Of a DNA stretch of 64,000 nt, positions 60,443 to 64,000 are shown one piece after another. A model generated the notes under the pieces. It made no database searches. It had not been told where the DNA came from and saw only the letters and a program-made list of their open reading frames with translations. Positions within the stretch are counted from its first letter, which is position 1. Every line of letters begins with the position of its first letter. Source of the DNA: Hyparrhenia diplandra (Eukaryota; Streptophyta; Magnoliopsida; Poales; Poaceae); the NCBI GenBank assembly GCA_015847255.1, contig JADLZK010012239.1, positions 124,001-188,000 on the forward strand, in the 5' to 3' direction. Made by a program: the position numbers and the translations under genes.

Positions 60443-61160
60443 AAACTTGGGGAAATGTGAGGATTAGAGAAAATAAACAAGGATCTACCACTTCACCTTC
60501 ACTTCCCATAATCTTTTCTCCAAAATAGCTCAAGGTTGTTCATGAAGTTGTGCTTGGTTCTGGGGCGACTAGTGTGGTTTTCGGGGATGAGGATGAGGTA
60601 AAAAGGAGGTAGGAGAAGAATGGGAGAGAGAAGTGGGAGTGGGGTGCCGCCGGCCCGGGCGTGCCGCCCGGCACCGGCCAAAGGCCTGGTAGGCCCCACT
60701 TCCTCGAGATGCTCCCCGCCATGTCCTTGCCCCTTTAATTCACTCCAATGCTTGTTCTTTGTCAGAATGGTCCCATGTGGGGTTGGCTTTGAAATTTGAA
60801 TAAATGAAAAAGACAAAAAGTGTGGTAGGTGGGAGAGATGAGTCTATGACATGTGGGTCCCATGTGTCTCCGTATTTCTACCGTATAATACCCTACAAAA
60901 TGTACCACAACAAAATTTATTTCATGAATCTATGAAAAATAAGAATTCTAATGATGGTAAATTCATAAATTTCTGCCTCCACAAGTAAATAAATATTACT
61001 TATAGGGGTTTTGACGCACCATAAATCCTATTTATGTGAGGCTTGGAGAATATCATGTAAGGAAAAATTATTTTTAAATTTTCTAAGCAAAGATTATGGC
61101 AAGAAATAAATAATGGTAATGCATAAAATTAGAAGCGTAGATTTTTACCGAATTACCTTT
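60443..61160 (-). other. Region where pol would be expected
   Basis: Between the protease and the ATHILA-type ORF there is no reverse transcriptase, RNase H or integrase motif. 60640-60720 has a GC-rich palindromic patch (GTGCCGCCCGGCACCGGCC); the rest is AT-rich. Confidence 0.55.
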
Positions 61161-63311
61161 TTATTGCAGAGTCGGAATAATTGCATCTTTAGTGGATATA
61201 ATTCGTTGATCAAGTCCACCTTCTTGTGCCGGAGATATCATTAAGTCCTTGTCTTCATTAGCTTCTACAAGAGAGGCTTGCTCGTCGTGGCTTGAAGCGA
61301 ACTTTTCTTCTTTTCCATTAATAGTGAACTTTAATTCTCCAACTCCGACATCAATGTGAGCATTGAGTGTACTCAGCAGAGGTCTTCCGAATATAATTGG
61401 TGTTCTTATATCTTCTTTCATATCAAGCACCACAAAGTCTTGGGACAACAAAGCTTCGGATTTGTCTTTGGAACATTCTCTGCTATTCCAATAGGATAAC
61501 GAATTGATTGGTCTCGCCAATTCAAGCATATTGAAGTAGGTGTGAGTGTCGTGAAGTTGAGCTTGTCAAAGACTGTCTTTGGCATGACACTGACACTAGC
61601 TCCAAGATCACATAATGCACTCTCAAAAGTGTGACTTCCAATTGAGCATTCAACAGTAGGATGTCCAGGATCCTTCTTCTTAGGCACTATATTCAATGTT
61701 GCCGCACTACACACCTCTGTCAATTTGAATGACTTCAGTGGTAGGAACCGGCCTTTTGTTGTTGAGGATGTCTTGAAGATATTTTGCATAAGTAGGCACT
61801 TGCATGGCATCCATCAATGGCACATTGATATATCGCTTCTCTATCACTTTCACGAACTTATTGAATTGCTCTTCATTCTTGGCTCTGCTTTCATTCCGTC
61901 TTGGAAATGGCAAGTGTTGTGTATCATGATAATCATGCTGCAACTCATGATCTTGTTGTGTAGCTTCTGCCTCTGGTTCAACTCTTTCTTCTTCAGCTTC
62001 TGATTCTGCCTATACTATCACTGATTTTGAGGGCCTCCGTGCTCCCTTAGGATAAGGTGGGTCACGTGTGGATTTACCCCTTCTTGTAGTGATATTATGC
62101 ACTTGCTCATGGCTAGGTGTAACAGGCAATCTAGCAAACAGATGCAACACCTGAGACTTTATCTTCCTATTAAAAGCATCTTGTTCTTGAAAAGCAGATG
62201 AGAACTGATCCAACTTTTCATTAACACTTTCTAATATCTTATCATGGGCAGAAAGCTTCTTGTTAACCATCTCATTAACTCTTGATTGCTGAAGAATTAA
62301 CTCTCGTAGAGGAGGTTGTTTTGCCTTGTACTCTCCTTGGTACTTGCCCTGAATAATTAATTTTGGCTAAATTTCTCCCTGGTCCTTCTGTTGTGAATTG
62401 ACAATACTAAGATCCTTGGATTCAGGAGACTCCAAACGTTTCCTTTTCTGATTCTGTGCAGAATATGCATCTTGAATAACTTGTCTATCTTTTTTGTATC
62501 TTGCTCTCTCCTCAAGTCAATCCATTAACACATCCATCTTAGTTGACACAACACGTACTTCTTCTGAAACTTCTTCACTTTCATGGCATGGTTGAATGTT
62601 GCATGATGTCCATCCATGATTTTCTCGCTATTTTCTCCATTGTTTCTTGGGCTTCTCCAAGAGTGAGGGACATGAATGACCCTCCAGCAGTAGCATCAAG
62701 TTGTTCTTGTGATCTTTCGATTAATCCATGGAAGAAGGTCTCGTATAAGCAGCCATTCTTCCATTCCATGTTGTGGGCAATCTTGAATATAATCTTGAAA
62801 ACGCTCCCATGCATCCGAATAGATTTTCCTTTCAACTTTGCTAAAATGTTGTGATTACGCCTCTCATCATATTGGTCTTACTAGCTGGAAAATACTTCTC
62901 TAAGAATGCTTCGGCACATAATGCCCAAGTGGTGAATCATTTCTTCTCCATGTAGAACCAATGACTCGCTCGTCCCTCCAATGAGAATGGGAACAAACGA
63001 AGGAGTATTATTTTATGTGGGACATTCTTGATAGCAATGGTGCTACAAATCTCCGTAAAATTCTGCAAATGAGTAGTGGCATCTTCACGTAGCTTCCCAC
63101 TGAAAGTGATGGTTTGAATCAGGTTGATGAGGCTTGGCTTCAACTCAAAGTCTTCCTTGATGTTCAATGTTGGTCCAACACGAATATTCTCAATGCTAGG
63201 AGCTGAGAATTCGTGCAGAGTCTTGGTTGCCATAGCATCAACTGACTTCAAATCCTCTTCTTCAGATCTGGTTGATAATAAATTGATGAGAAACTGATGA
63301 TCCACAACCAA
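61161..63311 (-). pseudogene. Ty3-gypsy gag and protease (Athila/Tat type), broken
   Basis: Order on -: gag N-terminus 63311-62937 (RLFPFSLEGRASHWFY), gag middle 62835-62581 (FFHGLIERSQEQLDATAGGSF), gag C-terminal part 62270-62010, linker and start of protease 61943-61707 (EKRYINVPLMDAMQVPTYAKYL), protease 61810-61418 with the active-site block ALCDLGASVSVMP, and 61529-61161 with VLDMKEDIRTPIIFGRPLLS. Each border is a frameshift or stop. In intact elements gag forms the particle and the protease matures it. No zinc knuckle is visible. Confidence 0.82.
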
Positions 63312-63437
63312 TTATGATCTTACTGAAAATAAATAAAAAAAAAGAAAAAGAAAACAAACAAGGGTGATCCTACTAAAGTAAAGGTTATGATTTTATGTAA
63401 CAAATTTTCTAGTATAGAGCCATATTTACTCTTCCCA

Positions 63438-63455
63438 TCCCTGACAACGGCACCA
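63438..63455 (-). promoter_or_regulatory. Primer-binding site, tRNA-Asp type
   Basis: On - the sequence TGGTGCCGTTGTCAGGGA is a near match to TGGCGCCGTTGCCGGGGA, the site complementary to the 3' end of plant tRNA-Asp used by Athila/Tat elements. It lies 8 nt inside the LTR border at 63464, which fixes the element's orientation on -. Confidence 0.8.
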
Positions 63456-63463
63456 GAAATGCT

Positions 63464-64000
63464 TGTTGGCATTTCTAAACGTCGTCGTAATTAAGGGTAG
63501 GTAGAATAACTCCTCAACGACGCCTAGAAACACCGGGTATAAAATAAATCTACACTTATGTTGTCACATATAAAATCATTATATCCGCAAGTGCACAGAT
63601 ATAAACCGAAAATAAACTCTATACCATTGTAGCACTTCACCTAGGATGAACCAGGTATCGTAATTTATTTTTTTTCCCCAAGAAAGGACTGTGAGGCAAC
63701 ATTCATATGACTCATGGCAATTCTATATTTTATGTTCATAAAATCAATCATTCCAATGCTCTAGCAGGTCTAAATACAAAATATAAATAATAAATAAATA
63801 AAGACAATAATAAAAATAAAAAACAATGCCTAGGGTATTCCATGAGATAGAGAGATATAGAGACTCAACTAAATTTAGTATAGACAATCGTGGGTATTAC
63901 GAGATAAGGACTTCTAAATAACTATTAATCATTAAGTCAAAGCATAGCAGGTAAAAATATTATCTTATATAGCACAAGCAAATCATATTATATAGCAAGA
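63464..64000 (-). repeat. 5' LTR of the gypsy element, cut by the window end
   Basis: On - it ends ATTTAGAAATGCCAACA next to the primer-binding site (TGTTGGC on +). The terminal part (GCAAGTGCACAGATATAAACC on +) is typical of this lineage, but it is clearly not the same family as the LTRs at 54990-55724 and 57391-58772. The upstream part is outside the window. Confidence 0.7.

Noticed and set aside
1..64000. tRNA, rRNA or organelle-derived inserts
   Set aside because: I looked for tRNA-like cloverleaf ends and plastid or mitochondrial gene stretches and saw none that I could defend.

Overview
This is a window of plant nuclear DNA, almost certainly from a grass. Evidence: a spliced kinesin-13 gene, a cluster of CC-NB-LRR (NLR) genes of monocot type, TOPLESS-related fragments, and dense small transposons (Stowaway, Tourist, CACTA, mariner, MULE and Helitron types) with nested Ty1-copia and Ty3-gypsy retroelements. 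I cannot name the species.

Layout. 0.3-2.8 kb: the 3' exons of a kinesin-13 gene on + with several single- or double-base indels. 3.3-10.0 kb: a degraded Ty1-copia element with both LTRs, whose interior carries an unusual family of short hairpins with a shared GAA-type loop. 10.8-19.1 kb: unit 1 of a segmental duplication, on -: a CC-NB-LRR gene (18.9 to 15.1 kb) followed downstream by the last seven exons of a TOPLESS-related corepressor (13.5 to 10.9 kb, second WD40 propeller only). 19.5-28 kb: MITEs, a mariner-like element cut by a CACTA element, and a solo LTR with a perfect target duplication. 28.3-35.5 kb: unit 2, the same NLR plus TOPLESS fragment. 35.5-42.1 kb: a MULE with long inverted repeats, a GC-rich element containing a GCAACATC-type minisatellite, and a second copy of a segment also seen at 25.2-26.7 kb. 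42.6-46.7 kb: unit 3, an NLR fragment fused to the 3' end of a third NLR, with no TOPLESS part. 47-50.8 kb: a Tourist MITE and a complete non-autonomous Helitron. 50.9-54.8 kb: two CACTA-like elements. 55-64 kb: Athila/Tat-type Ty3-gypsy sequence on - (gag, protease and an extra ATHILA-type ORF, with no visible reverse transcriptase or integrase), interrupted by a solo LTR of opposite orientation.

How it fits together. The core is a tandemly amplified NLR locus. In two of three units the NLR ends with a conserved, in-frame splice donor, and the TOPLESS fragment downstream on the same strand starts with a phase-compatible acceptor. The pair could therefore be (or descend from) an NLR with an integrated TOPLESS WD40 domain. 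All copies carry frameshifts. One frameshift is shared by both TOPLESS copies and is therefore old. Many others are isolated one-base indels in otherwise well-conserved codons, and some of these could be assembly errors.
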